This document shows, piece by piece, positions 52,237 to 61,363 of a stretch of DNA of 64,000 nucleotides. A program made the translations under genes and the position numbers. The notes under the pieces are model-generated. The model ran no database searches. It was not told where the DNA came from and saw nothing but the letters and a program-made list of their open reading frames with translations. This stretch comes from Oligoflexus sp. GTDB taxonomy: Bacteria; Bdellovibrionota_B; Oligoflexia; Oligoflexales; Oligoflexaceae. Every line of letters starts with the position of its first letter. Position 1 is the stretch's first letter. The stretch is taken from the NCBI GenBank assembly GCA_014378195.1, contig JACMOC010000017.1:186001-250000 (forward strand), in the 5' to 3' direction.

Positions 52237-52336
52237 TGGGTCATAAATCCTTGAAATCATGAAATATTACAAATTTTGTTAAAAGTTTCCGTGAGTTCAC
52301 CGATAAGGCGTCTGTCAAAGGCAGAGGGAGACGGGC

Positions 52337-54037
52337 ATGAAGTTATTTCGTAACAGACCAGAACTCTTAACAAGTGTGACTGTACCACTGCTCTGCTTTA
52401 TATGTGCCGGAGCCTGCAGCTCCCCGCCTCCCTCGCGTCCTCAGTTCAATTCAGCAGGGGCCGCCTCCTCAGAACCTTTGTCGGATGCAGATGGAAAAGC
52501 TGCTTCTTCAGCAGGAAAAACCAATGCCGACGGTTCACACTCAATCTCGCTTAAAATGCGAGCCTTAAGTTCCGTTGAAGCTCAGAACACAATCATGGAT
52601 TTATATGGCGTTTCTCTCGATACGTTGATCGCTGATCATCCCAGCGAGGCAACCAATACCGGATATTTTAACGACGTCAGTTCGTTTGTGATGACCACGC
52701 CCTTAGCAAAATGGTACGGGTCAGTCGCAAGTCTGGTGGCAGGAAAATTAAGTCTTTCGACGCCTGTTCTTAAGGGACTTCCTGTGTGCCCAGTTGGTGA
52801 TCAGCCCTGCCTCGAAACGAATCTCATTAAAGTTGCCACGCAGACCTATCGCCGCGTTCCTTCGAAGGCAGAAACTGATGCACTCCTTGCAAGCATCGCG
52901 AAGTCCGGCGCGAAAACCTATCTGGAAGGCATGAGTGTCGGTCTTGAGATCATGCTCCAAAGCGCGCAGTTTGTATTTCACGCTGAGGGCGCCAATGTCA
53001 ATGGTGTGCTGAACGGATCCTATGCGGTCGCCAGTCGCCTCGCTGCTGTCCTGTGGCAATCGACACCTGATGCCATTCTCCTTGATGCAGCTGCTAAGGG
53101 TGGGCTTATGGACGAGACAAGTGTCAAACCTCAGGTTGCACGCATGTTAGCAGATAGCCGCAGTATTCGAGGCCTTGGACAATTCGCGATTGAATGGTTA
53201 AGGCTTTATACGATCTCGCGGCGAGATCTTATGGATGCGACCCAGGCCGGCGCGACTCAAGATGTGATCAACGGAATGTTGAACGAAACGGAACGGACCT
53301 TCGCGGCAGCAGCCATGGATCCGAAAGGTGATTTTTTAGAGGGGCTGTTTGCCCCTAAAAATACGTTTTTAACACCTAGTCTTGCCAAGTGGTACGGCGT
53401 TACGTTGCCCGCGAGACAGGGGACGGACGCGGTTCAGGTTCCTATCGCCGCTAATAGTGTCCATCGCGGGATTATGACTCAAGCGAGCTTTCTATTTGCG
53501 ACAACCAAACGCTCCTCGACCAGCCTTATCACAAGAGGCAATGGGGTCTTGGAGATGATTTTGTGTAAGGTCGCCGGTGCCCCTAGCGATGCCGATTTAC
53601 TTGAGGCAGCTAAGGATGCTGCTGTAAAACGCAGCAAAAAAGACGAATCAACGTTTCGCATGGCGAAACCAGCCTGCGGTGGATGTCACAGCAAGTTTGA
53701 TCCAATGGGCCTGATGCTTGAGAAATACGATTATCTGGGACGGCCGCGGACGGTTGATGAAAACAACGATCCCGTTTCCACTGCAGTTAGTTTTACCCTC
53801 GATGATAAATCAGTGAATTTTCCGGACGCGCTTTCGGCAAGTGCCGCATTTGCGAAAAGTCCTGAAGTTGGGCGCTGTGTAACGAGCCAGATGATGTCGT
53901 ATGCGTTTGCCGGTAATCTCCTCGATCCTAAGGGCGAAGCTATCGACAGTATTTACAAAGCGTTTGTTGACTCCGGACATTCATTCCAGGCCTTGATTAC
54001 GGCGATCGTCCTCACACCCGAATTTTTGGAGCCATGA
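52337..54037 (+). CDS. DUF1592/DUF1588-type lipoprotein with CxxCH motif
   Basis: 566 residues. The signal peptide ends at AGAC (Cys 27), a lipobox. Blocks of the planctomycete-type domain series appear in order: LSSVEAQNTIMDLYGV (DUF1587-like), TQTYRRVPSKAETDALL (DUF1595-like), AVASRLAAVLWQSTPD and QFAIEWLRL (DUF1592), HRGIMTQASFLFATT (DUF1588), and VGRCVTSQMMSYAFAG (DUF1585). A CGGCHSKFDPMG motif near residue 446 resembles a c-type heme site. These proteins pair with DUF1552 proteins in planctomycetes and myxobacteria and are thought to be cell-surface oxidative proteins; the reaction is unknown. It overlaps the next gene by four bases. Confidence 0.85.
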   Translation: MKLFRNRPELLTSVTVPLLCFICAGACSSPPPSRPQFNSAGAASSEPLSDADGKAASSAGKTNADGSHSISLKMRALSSVEAQNTIMDLYGVSLDTLIADHPSEATNTGYFNDVSSFVMTTPLAKWYGSVASLVAGKLSLSTPVLKGLPVCPVGDQPCLETNLIKVATQTYRRVPSKAETDALLASIAKSGAKTYLEGMSVGLEIMLQSAQFVFHAEGANVNGVLNGSYAVASRLAAVLWQSTPDAILLDAAAKGGLMDETSVKPQVARMLADSRSIRGLGQFAIEWLRLYTISRRDLMDATQAGATQDVINGMLNETERTFAAAAMDPKGDFLEGLFAPKNTFLTPSLAKWYGVTLPARQGTDAVQVPIAANSVHRGIMTQASFLFATTKRSSTSLITRGNGVLEMILCKVAGAPSDADLLEAAKDAAVKRSKKDESTFRMAKPACGGCHSKFDPMGLMLEKYDYLGRPRTVDENNDPVSTAVSFTLDDKSVNFPDALSASAAFAKSPEVGRCVTSQMMSYAFAGNLLDPKGEAIDSIYKAFVDSGHSFQALITAIVLTPEFLEP

Positions 54038-55401
54038 ACATAATGACACGAGACATTTTCAACCGAAGAGCTTTTATTCGTGGTGCGGGTGGAGTCGTGA
54101 TCGCATTGCCTTTTGCCCATTTCGCTTCAAATGGCGACAAACTCATTGGAGCCCCCGTGGCAGGCGCGGCGCCGGTGCGTTTGTTCACTATCTCCTGGGG
54201 CACAGGTGCTCCTCCGGCTAAGATGAACTTCAAAGAACTCTTGCAAGCCTTTGTACCCTTACAAGATCAGGTTTTGCTCATTCAAAACATGTCTCATCCG
54301 GGTGTAGAGTCTTCGTTAAGGCGCGGTATCAATTCACATGTAGCAGGCGGGCTTGCTGCTTTTACGGGCACATCGGCTAAAGCCACGGGTGGGGGTGGGG
54401 ATAAATTGGAACGACCCACTACGGCTACGATAGACCAGATAGCCTATAAACAGCTTATCCCTGGCGATCCTCGCATACCAATCCAAACCGGGTATTCTGG
54501 GTTCGTGGATCAGGCGGGCTTTGGTGATTACATGGATTATCGCTCGTTTGACGATACAGGTAAAAAAGTCGAATCGATCTATAACAATCCAGAAAAGCTC
54601 TTCACAGCCATGTTTGGCTCGTCACTGCCGACCAGTGGCGTAAGTGATGCCGCAGCAGCCGCTTTGAAGCTGCGGAAACAAAGTGTTCTGGACGGAGCCC
54701 TCGCACAAATCAAAGAGCTCAATTCCGATCGCTATGGATTGTCGCCGGAAAGCAGGGTGCAGCTCAACATACATCTGGATAAAGTCCGTGAGCTTGAAAT
54801 GGCGGTTTCTTCGACCGCGACCACGACCGTCATGTGCAAAACACCAACTGCCATATCCAAAGCTGACGGCGCGAAGTATGAGAAAAACACCAATACCGTC
54901 AAAGAAATGCTGACTATCATCGGCGATCTGATGACCGTGGCTTTCCAATGTGATCTGGCTCGTTATGGCAATATCTGCATAGGCGAGGCCGCGTTTCATT
55001 GCCGAGTAAATTCGTGTCTAAATGGAAATACTACTACGGACGCACATGAATCAGCTCACTCAGCTGCACTCGTACCAATCTGGGAGGCTCACGCTCAGTA
55101 TTTTCTGGAGACTATCGCCATCATCATGACGAAGATGAAAGCGACACCTGATACTGATGGCAAGAGCTTACTCGATAACTCAATTTTCTACGCTGCAACT
55201 GAGTTGTCCGATCACTCGGACAACCACAGCTTCAAAAGCATGCCGGCTCTCGTGATCGGAGGCAATCCTCACGGCGTTCCAACAGGTGCTATCATCGATG
55301 CCAAGCAGCGGCCGATTGCTGATGCTCTCGCTGGCTGTTTAACGGCAGCTGGCGTGCCTACAGATAAACTCGGCCCATTTGGAACGGGTAAGCTTTTTTA
55401 A
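54034..55401 (+). CDS. DUF1552 family exported protein (Tat-type signal)
   Basis: 455 residues. The N-terminus has a twin-arginine motif (FNRRAFIRGAGG) followed by a hydrophobic stretch (VVIALPFAHFA), so it should be exported folded by the Tat pathway. The body matches DUF1552: ISWGTGAPPAKMN, INSHVAGGLAAFTGTSAK, YGLSPESRVQLNIHLDKVRELE and FYAATELSDHSDNHSFKS. This DUF is nearly always next to a DUF1592-type gene, as here. Tat export suggests a bound cofactor or metal. Two starts (54034 and 54043) are possible; GGAG is just upstream and the first overlaps the preceding stop as ATGA. Confidence 0.87.
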   Translation: MNIMTRDIFNRRAFIRGAGGVVIALPFAHFASNGDKLIGAPVAGAAPVRLFTISWGTGAPPAKMNFKELLQAFVPLQDQVLLIQNMSHPGVESSLRRGINSHVAGGLAAFTGTSAKATGGGGDKLERPTTATIDQIAYKQLIPGDPRIPIQTGYSGFVDQAGFGDYMDYRSFDDTGKKVESIYNNPEKLFTAMFGSSLPTSGVSDAAAAALKLRKQSVLDGALAQIKELNSDRYGLSPESRVQLNIHLDKVRELEMAVSSTATTTVMCKTPTAISKADGAKYEKNTNTVKEMLTIIGDLMTVAFQCDLARYGNICIGEAAFHCRVNSCLNGNTTTDAHESAHSAALVPIWEAHAQYFLETIAIIMTKMKATPDTDGKSLLDNSIFYAATELSDHSDNHSFKSMPALVIGGNPHGVPTGAIIDAKQRPIADALAGCLTAAGVPTDKLGPFGTGKLF

Positions 55402-55414
55402 GTCTCAACGCTGT

Positions 55415-55840
55415 TTAAAGCGTCTTCGCATGTTCAAAAAAAGATTGCATCATGCGCGGCAAGTTTACGGCTATCAAAGCATTGGTGATCGATTTTGGGG
55501 CAAATAATTTGATGTCGACTTCGAGGTTGTAAGACACCTTACATTGGTTTGGCCCTAAAGCCGTAATGGTCCAGCTTCCCGAGTTCTTTTTGAAAAGAGA
55601 GCCTTCCTCTAAGTCCCAAGTGAGACTTGTCGGAGCATTTTGGGTCATTTTCAATGTGTAATGAAATGTTTTGATCAAGTTGACCGTGTATTCAATGCTC
55701 GCGGAGTTCGGCGTTTGGTTTTTGATTTTGATGCTACCGACTTCCGGAAGTATTTTGGGATACTGATTATAGTCAGTCACCGCAGCATAATATTTTTCGG
55801 CAGAGACGTTGAAGATTTCCTCGCGAGCTGCACCAGCCAT
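55415..55840 (-). CDS. RatA/COQ10-like START-domain protein
   Basis: 141 residues, a complete polyketide-cyclase/START-like (SRPBCC) domain. The sequence EEIFNVSAEKYYAAVTDYNQYPKILPEV, LTWDLEEGSLFKKNSGSW and the final helix NALIAVNLPRMMQSFFEHA follow the COQ10/RatA pattern, which binds hydrophobic ligands such as quinones or acts on ribosomes in E. coli RatA. No antitoxin-like partner is next to it, so a toxin role is not supported. It is convergent with the DUF1552 gene and downstream of a terminator from the neighbouring operon. Confidence 0.85.
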   Translation of the reverse strand: MAGAAREEIFNVSAEKYYAAVTDYNQYPKILPEVGSIKIKNQTPNSASIEYTVNLIKTFHYTLKMTQNAPTSLTWDLEEGSLFKKNSGSWTITALGPNQCKVSYNLEVDIKLFAPKSITNALIAVNLPRMMQSFFEHAKTL

Positions 55841-55880
55841 TTCAGCTTCCCTTTCCCGGTATAGAGTTAAAGACGGAACT

Positions 55881-55908
55881 AAAAAAGGCCTCCAAGGCGG
55901 AGGCCTCT
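55881..55908 (-). terminator. Rho-independent terminator of the FadL/giant-lipoprotein operon
   Basis: On the minus strand AGGCCTCC pairs perfectly with GGAGGCCT around GCCTT and is followed by TTTTT. It lies about 40 bases after the last stop codon of the operon. Confidence 0.92.
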
Positions 55909-55947
55909 ATCTTAGAGACTTAACACAAACTTTACATTTCGCAAACT

Positions 55948-56700
55948 TCATGGAGTCGTTGTATCCGAAGGTACATCAATCGAGTCGTCAAGCATGCCGA
56001 CGAGGAGATCTTCAATACCAGCGGTCATAGACTTAGCGGCAATCGCCATAGCAAACGAAACTGACGGTACGGCCGTAGTTTCATAAACAACGAGCCACTT
56101 GCTGGCGTCACAAGCGGTGAGTACCGCTGGATCACAGTTGAGGACATGAATGCTACCGGTTTGGGATTTTACGCCCTTAGGAGAAAATGGAAAATCGGCA
56201 ACAGGAGCTGTCTGAGCTGCAAATTCAAGACTTGCCTGCGCGCCTGCATAAGGCGCGACGATTTGGTTGTAAGTAATGCCGTGAACGGGTTGTTTCAGTA
56301 AGGGAATGCCTTGTATTTTCAAATTGTATTCATAAACATGACGGAGAGTCTTAACGCCACTGGCGTCGACAATCGATGGCAAAGCTACCGATCCATGGGC
56401 ACTAAACTCAAGTGCCGCTTGAGGGGATCCAGCTGCGTATAGAGGCCAGCTTTTAAAGTCTGTGTAACGGCTGAGAAGCGCGTCGACAGTTTTGAAATGC
56501 TTGCTGTCTTTGCTTACGACCGCGGCAAATGTCACGTTCACAGTTTTGCTGTCTGAAAGGACTTTGCTTGCTGAGCAATAAAGACCGTTACTGTTGATTT
56601 GATCTTCACAGCTTGCTGGAAGAGCAGGGAGTGCTTTTCCGCCTTGGGCCATAGCGCCTTGTGCGATGAGGGCGAGTGTGAGGGCAATGAATCTTTTCAT
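55948..56700 (-). CDS. Exported protein, START-like by shape, unknown
   Basis: 250 residues. A signal peptide (MKRFIALTLALIAQGAMA) precedes a domain that may be a START-type fold: VDALLSRYTDFKSWPLYAA is reminiscent of the opening helix, then strand-rich VYEYNLKIQGIPLLKQ and a final helix AIAAKSMTAGIEDLLVGML. Cysteines at 36 and 42 (CEDQINSNGLYC) and near 197 and 202 (NCDPAVLTAC) could form disulfides. No family is certain. AGGAG is 6 bases before the ATG. It is the last gene of the operon with the 1537-residue lipoprotein, 49 bases after it. Confidence 0.62.
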   Translation of the reverse strand: MKRFIALTLALIAQGAMAQGGKALPALPASCEDQINSNGLYCSASKVLSDSKTVNVTFAAVVSKDSKHFKTVDALLSRYTDFKSWPLYAAGSPQAALEFSAHGSVALPSIVDASGVKTLRHVYEYNLKIQGIPLLKQPVHGITYNQIVAPYAGAQASLEFAAQTAPVADFPFSPKGVKSQTGSIHVLNCDPAVLTACDASKWLVVYETTAVPSVSFAMAIAAKSMTAGIEDLLVGMLDDSIDVPSDTTTP

Positions 56701-56749
56701 GTGAAACTCCTTAAATGCTTAATTCGGGTTTGATCCCTGGTTTTCAGGT

Positions 56750-59700
56750 CTACTTATTGATTTCACTCAAGTTGGCTCGAACTGTCGTTCCAGGCAACCA
56801 AAGTGTTACAAGCTCCACTTGCTTATCTCTCAAATCCTGGTCGGTGCTCAATTCAAAAAGCTGATTGAGTGCTATCTGATACGCGTTATGATTGGGATTA
56901 ACACGCCACACAATGTGCGTTTTCAGGTAGTTCAGCGCTTTGGAAACACGCGCAAACAGATCTGTACTTTCAAGTAAGGCTTGGCGCCAGAGGTCCTCGG
57001 GCACGCTGTCGACTGCGCCTATTGCGGCAACTGCCTTATTTTGTAGCTCCGTTGGGTGCAGGACCGAAAGCCAGATTGATCCTGTGGTGAGATCAAAACG
57101 CTTCTCAGAGAGGAAACTTGCCATCGCAAACGAGCTATCATTTTGAGCTGAGTCCAAAAGATTCCTGACCCAATTTCGCCAAAAGAGAGGGTCTCGTTCT
57201 TGCGCTGAGTCGGTGCTTTTGCCAGCCTCTTGAACGGCATGAACCATCGCGGGTCCCGTTTTGATAACGGCCGTCATAAGATTCTCAAGCAGACCTTCGC
57301 CGTTCATAAAAGACTTCGCTTCGAGACCTTCAATCGGTTCACTGAGACGTGTGACCAGCTGTGCAAAGTGAGTCCGAAACTCAAGGCCGAAATGAAGCGA
57401 TCGCCACGTCTCAGTAAGTCCTTCCAGGCTCTCGGTCGCATAAGTACTGTCGTCGGTCCGGTACAGGGTCCCGAGCTCGACGATTTCATTGCTGAGCTTG
57501 GCAAGGAGACCCGCTCGATCGGTCAGATCAGGTACGAGACGCATGGATTCAGCGACCTGAGTGAGCAAGCGATCGAGCTCAGAGGCAGTAAACGTTTCCC
57601 CGATGATTTGCCAAGTCTTCAGACTTGAATGCTGTCCGAAATATTTTGCGAAGCTAATACCTTTATCTGTCCACTCGAACGGGTTGGTATCGGCCGGGAA
57701 CAACTGTATCGTAGCCATTGGGAATTCGTTTGCAAAAAAGTCGTATGATTCGGATGTGTTTAAGTGAGCGAGAAAATTGGCAGAAAACTGTCGATTATCT
57801 GAATTCGCGCCGATTTTATCGAGCAAATTAAGACCGAAGGTGAACGCATTCTGACCAGCGGCGGCGCTTGCTTTCTGTTCGCTGCTCCACAGTCTCAGGA
57901 TATTGCGAAGAGTGTCCTGACGGACCCCTTGGTCGTCTGTTTCGGAGTAAGTGATCAGCGTGTTGCGCCAGGTATAGGAATCAATGTGAGTGCTCACCAG
58001 ATTCAAATAGCTGTTCAGTAAGGTCGGGGAACCCACCCAAAAGCCGCCAGCGAAAAACTCCCGGCGTCTCTGGTCAGCCGCATTGTGTTCGCTCCAGATG
58101 CCCTTGCTTTGGTTGAGCCATTGCCCGACTAGCACGTGAGGTTCGATGTTTTTGTGTTTTAGTTTATAAAAACGCAAAGCGCTCGGAAGCTGGACAAGGC
58201 CGTCCTTCAGTTTTGCGCTCTTGCCCATAGCGAAGATATCGTTGAGAACACGCGCACTGTGCCACTCGGGAAAGCGATACTGAGGCAACATGCTCCGGGC
58301 TGATGGTGGGCAGAACGAAGGATTATCAAGCGACAAAGCTAAACGTTGCGTCCACATCATGCGCGGACCAAAAGTATCGGTCGCAAGGAGAGGACACATG
58401 GTCTGGATGGCCGTTTGACTCACATATTCGCGAAATTTATTATAGGCTTCTTCTTCTGTTGAACCTTGAAATTCAAGAGGGCACGCGGCGGGAGCTTCGG
58501 TCCAAACGGCCGAATTTGCCGGATCCTTGGTTTTTGATCGGCATATCTTGCCGCCAAATCCAACGACGCTCTGCGGTATGAATTTCGTTTGCGGCTTGGA
58601 AAAGGTCAGAAGATCAAGGGTCGATAAAAGTGCGAATGGTGAAGCGGTGTCACCTGGCAGTCGGGTTGCGTCATTGACTTGCGACTGCTCAACAAAATTC
58701 CACGCCGCGCTTTGAGCCTGAAATGCCGCGTAATCAGGAAGCAGGGCATTCTTAAGTGCACTGACTTTGGTTTGTGTGCCAAGCACTGTTGGAAAATATT
58801 TGCTATAAGTCGTGTATTGCGCTTCAGAATCGTCTTTGACTAGAAAAGACGTATTAAAAAAGCCGCGAATGGGATCTGCAAAAGCCGAAAGGTCCGAGGA
58901 GGGCGCGGAGCTTTTGCCCGGGATGATGGCTGCTACGTCCGGCAAGGAGGGGCTCAGCTTCTGATATTGTTTTAAATAGTAGATCGTGAGCCTGCGAGCC
59001 TCTTCCGGGCTGTAATTAATGACATCATAATAGTCGCGGCTCAGACCGTCGGCCAAAGTCGGAGCCAGGTTCGTTGTCGCATCGAGTTCCGGCCAAAACG
59101 TAGGTTGGGAAAGTGTTGGGATAAGCGTGCCTGTATACCAGTCCAGAAGTTTCGCAGAAATCTCGACGGGAACATCTTTAGCCGTCAACGGACCACTCGC
59201 ATAGTATTGGTCCCAGAGGGCCCAACCGCTGTGCCCGTCTTCGTCATCGCTGAATCGCTTAATACTCTGGATAGGTTGCAGGATACGTGGGCTGATGGCC
59301 GGGTTGATAACCGGGGCGACATTAGGAGCCGTGCTTGCGTCAAACCCAAGATAGGCGCGAATCGAGCTTCCGGCCCCTGAGAATGTCGTTACAGTCTCGC
59401 CGGAAAGAGCGCCGCTTGATGGCGATCGGAATATTCCATCGGCTTCTTTCGCCTTGAAAAGAATGCGCGACCAAACACTGGGATGATTTTGAAGATAAGA
59501 CTTCAGGTCCTGCTGATCCGATGTAAAGTGCAACGCATCCAGCCTGATTTGTTCGGCTATCAGTTGCTCCATGGGCCCATCACTATAAAGGCCTGCAAAA
59601 ATACGCGATGTTCGTGCCTCTAATCCCGCGTCCACCTCAGCTGCTGCAGGAGAAAGATTCGCAAACTGATAACTCTGGCTCGCCAGCTTTTCAATACGGT

Positions 59701-61363
59701 AGGTGAGCAGTTTTTCAAGAAAATCGGGTTCGAGAATCGTGGTGTAGTCACTCGACAGGCTGTCGTCGAGAGTCGCCATTTTATCGAAAGTCCAACCAGA
59801 ATTGGTTTGCAACCGCTTTTCGAGATCGTTGAGGAACGATAACTCAACCCGATCTTTCGCAAGACCTAGTTCGTAGAGTGCATAAGGATCTTTGATAGTA
59901 AGGGATTTGAGGCGACCAATCGTTTCGAGAACCAGAGTTCGGTTTAATCCCGCATCCGATTCTTTGGTTTTCCATAGATTTTCGGTACTTGTCACATCAC
60001 CGAGAGGCGCACCTATTATGGATTCAATCGCGACGATAAAGGGGATACGGTTTCCGCAGGCGGAGGACGGCGTGCTCAGAGTATTCAATTTATCCGTGAA
60101 TTCTTGAAAGGACTCCTGACCGTCAAGGCTTGGTTTGTCGAATAGAGGACAAAGCGGGATTTTTCCTCCTACTGTCAAAAGATTCTGGAGATGGTTCATG
60201 AGCTTACTTGCGCCGGTCTTTGCACGAATCGCTTCCAGGGATATGTTGTTCCCCTCTTCGAGGAGTTGATCGACAGCAAACGTGATGCGGCCGAGATCCT
60301 TTGCATCCAAACTATTGGCATCGTGAAACAGAGCCAAGAGCCACTTAACCGGATTGCTCTGTTGGCCAAGCACAGTATTCATGGAGTCGGCAATGCGTGC
60401 ATCAAGATCTCTCCGCTCCGCCGCAGCTAATTTTTGATAGGATGACCAAAGCGAACTTACGACTGCCGATAAGCCGTTGAGTTCGCTTGCGGAATATTGC
60501 GAGTGGCGTGCCGCGAGGAGTCCGAGCGGCGTCGTATCAACTTCAGAGGAAACGGATAACGATGGGAGTATGGAAACATCACTCGCTGTCGTGGATTCAC
60601 GATAGGGACTAAGGAGATTCGATTGCTCTATCGGATTGAGTACACGCGCCTTTCGCTTGGCAAGCACATCGCTCATGCGCGTAAAAAGTAAATCTTCGCC
60701 CAGGACCTGGTGAGCCAGATAAAGAAAGTGAGGGCGGAGCGATTGACCCGCTAAAATCTCGTGAGTTGTTGATTCGAGCGTATGATCTTGGAGTTGATCA
60801 ACAAAAGCTCCGAACTGATTGAGAACTTCAGCTAGGTGTCCACTGCGCGACCAAGCGCTCACGATATCTTTGGTACGGGTCGTATCGAGCGTCACCAGAA
60901 AATCCTGCAGTGGTCCCAGGCGTTCGCTGGTGAGGTTCAGGCCCGCTGCACGGCCATCTATAATACCGCGATCCAACAGTGTCGTGACCGCCAAGAGGTA
61001 CGGATAACGCTCCTCATGCGTAGACCCTTTAGGATCGATGGTTAAAACGAAGTCCAAAACTTTCTGCAATTTGGTTTCATCAAGTTTTGCGAGGAGGTCT
61101 TGCAGCCCACTCAGCGTCTCATCCCCATCCTCGCTCCGGTTTGACGCGCAGCTCAGGAAATTATGCAGAAAATGCCCGGAGAGCTCCCATTGCGAGATGT
61201 TGGTGCTTACGCATGCGGCTTCAGCGCCTGGGGTTTTAAAAAACGCAAAATCAGGACTGTTTTTCGTCGATTCAACTTTGCCAAAACAACCGGTCAGCAA
61301 GAAAGCTGAAAGGATGACGATGCTGTGAACTATAATCCACGGGCGGGTGAAATTAGAGTTCAT
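56750..61363 (-). CDS. Giant (1537-residue) lipoprotein of unknown function
   Basis: 1537 residues, no recognised domain. The signal peptide ends in lipobox LLTGC (Cys 26), so the protein is anchored and probably faces the periplasm or surface. The remainder is mostly helical and rich in Leu, Ser and Asp, with few cysteines and no transmembrane segment. Some stretches recur in style (LLDRGIIDGRAAGLN, LGRITFAVDQLLEEGNN) but I cannot confirm true repeats. Its ribosome binding site GGAGG lies inside the end of the FadL-like gene, whose stop is 11 bases past this start, so expression is coupled to that porin. A structural or secretion partner of the porin is plausible but unproven. Confidence 0.75.
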   Translation of the reverse strand: MNSNFTRPWIIVHSIVILSAFLLTGCFGKVESTKNSPDFAFFKTPGAEAACVSTNISQWELSGHFLHNFLSCASNRSEDGDETLSGLQDLLAKLDETKLQKVLDFVLTIDPKGSTHEERYPYLLAVTTLLDRGIIDGRAAGLNLTSERLGPLQDFLVTLDTTRTKDIVSAWSRSGHLAEVLNQFGAFVDQLQDHTLESTTHEILAGQSLRPHFLYLAHQVLGEDLLFTRMSDVLAKRKARVLNPIEQSNLLSPYRESTTASDVSILPSLSVSSEVDTTPLGLLAARHSQYSASELNGLSAVVSSLWSSYQKLAAAERRDLDARIADSMNTVLGQQSNPVKWLLALFHDANSLDAKDLGRITFAVDQLLEEGNNISLEAIRAKTGASKLMNHLQNLLTVGGKIPLCPLFDKPSLDGQESFQEFTDKLNTLSTPSSACGNRIPFIVAIESIIGAPLGDVTSTENLWKTKESDAGLNRTLVLETIGRLKSLTIKDPYALYELGLAKDRVELSFLNDLEKRLQTNSGWTFDKMATLDDSLSSDYTTILEPDFLEKLLTYRIEKLASQSYQFANLSPAAAEVDAGLEARTSRIFAGLYSDGPMEQLIAEQIRLDALHFTSDQQDLKSYLQNHPSVWSRILFKAKEADGIFRSPSSGALSGETVTTFSGAGSSIRAYLGFDASTAPNVAPVINPAISPRILQPIQSIKRFSDDEDGHSGWALWDQYYASGPLTAKDVPVEISAKLLDWYTGTLIPTLSQPTFWPELDATTNLAPTLADGLSRDYYDVINYSPEEARRLTIYYLKQYQKLSPSLPDVAAIIPGKSSAPSSDLSAFADPIRGFFNTSFLVKDDSEAQYTTYSKYFPTVLGTQTKVSALKNALLPDYAAFQAQSAAWNFVEQSQVNDATRLPGDTASPFALLSTLDLLTFSKPQTKFIPQSVVGFGGKICRSKTKDPANSAVWTEAPAACPLEFQGSTEEEAYNKFREYVSQTAIQTMCPLLATDTFGPRMMWTQRLALSLDNPSFCPPSARSMLPQYRFPEWHSARVLNDIFAMGKSAKLKDGLVQLPSALRFYKLKHKNIEPHVLVGQWLNQSKGIWSEHNAADQRRREFFAGGFWVGSPTLLNSYLNLVSTHIDSYTWRNTLITYSETDDQGVRQDTLRNILRLWSSEQKASAAAGQNAFTFGLNLLDKIGANSDNRQFSANFLAHLNTSESYDFFANEFPMATIQLFPADTNPFEWTDKGISFAKYFGQHSSLKTWQIIGETFTASELDRLLTQVAESMRLVPDLTDRAGLLAKLSNEIVELGTLYRTDDSTYATESLEGLTETWRSLHFGLEFRTHFAQLVTRLSEPIEGLEAKSFMNGEGLLENLMTAVIKTGPAMVHAVQEAGKSTDSAQERDPLFWRNWVRNLLDSAQNDSSFAMASFLSEKRFDLTTGSIWLSVLHPTELQNKAVAAIGAVDSVPEDLWRQALLESTDLFARVSKALNYLKTHIVWRVNPNHNAYQIALNQLFELSTDQDLRDKQVELVTLWLPGTTVRANLSEINK

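Noticed and set aside
55415-55840. RatA-type toxin of a toxin-antitoxin pair
   Set aside because: No RatB-like antitoxin gene is adjacent, and the domain fits the wider COQ10/START family.
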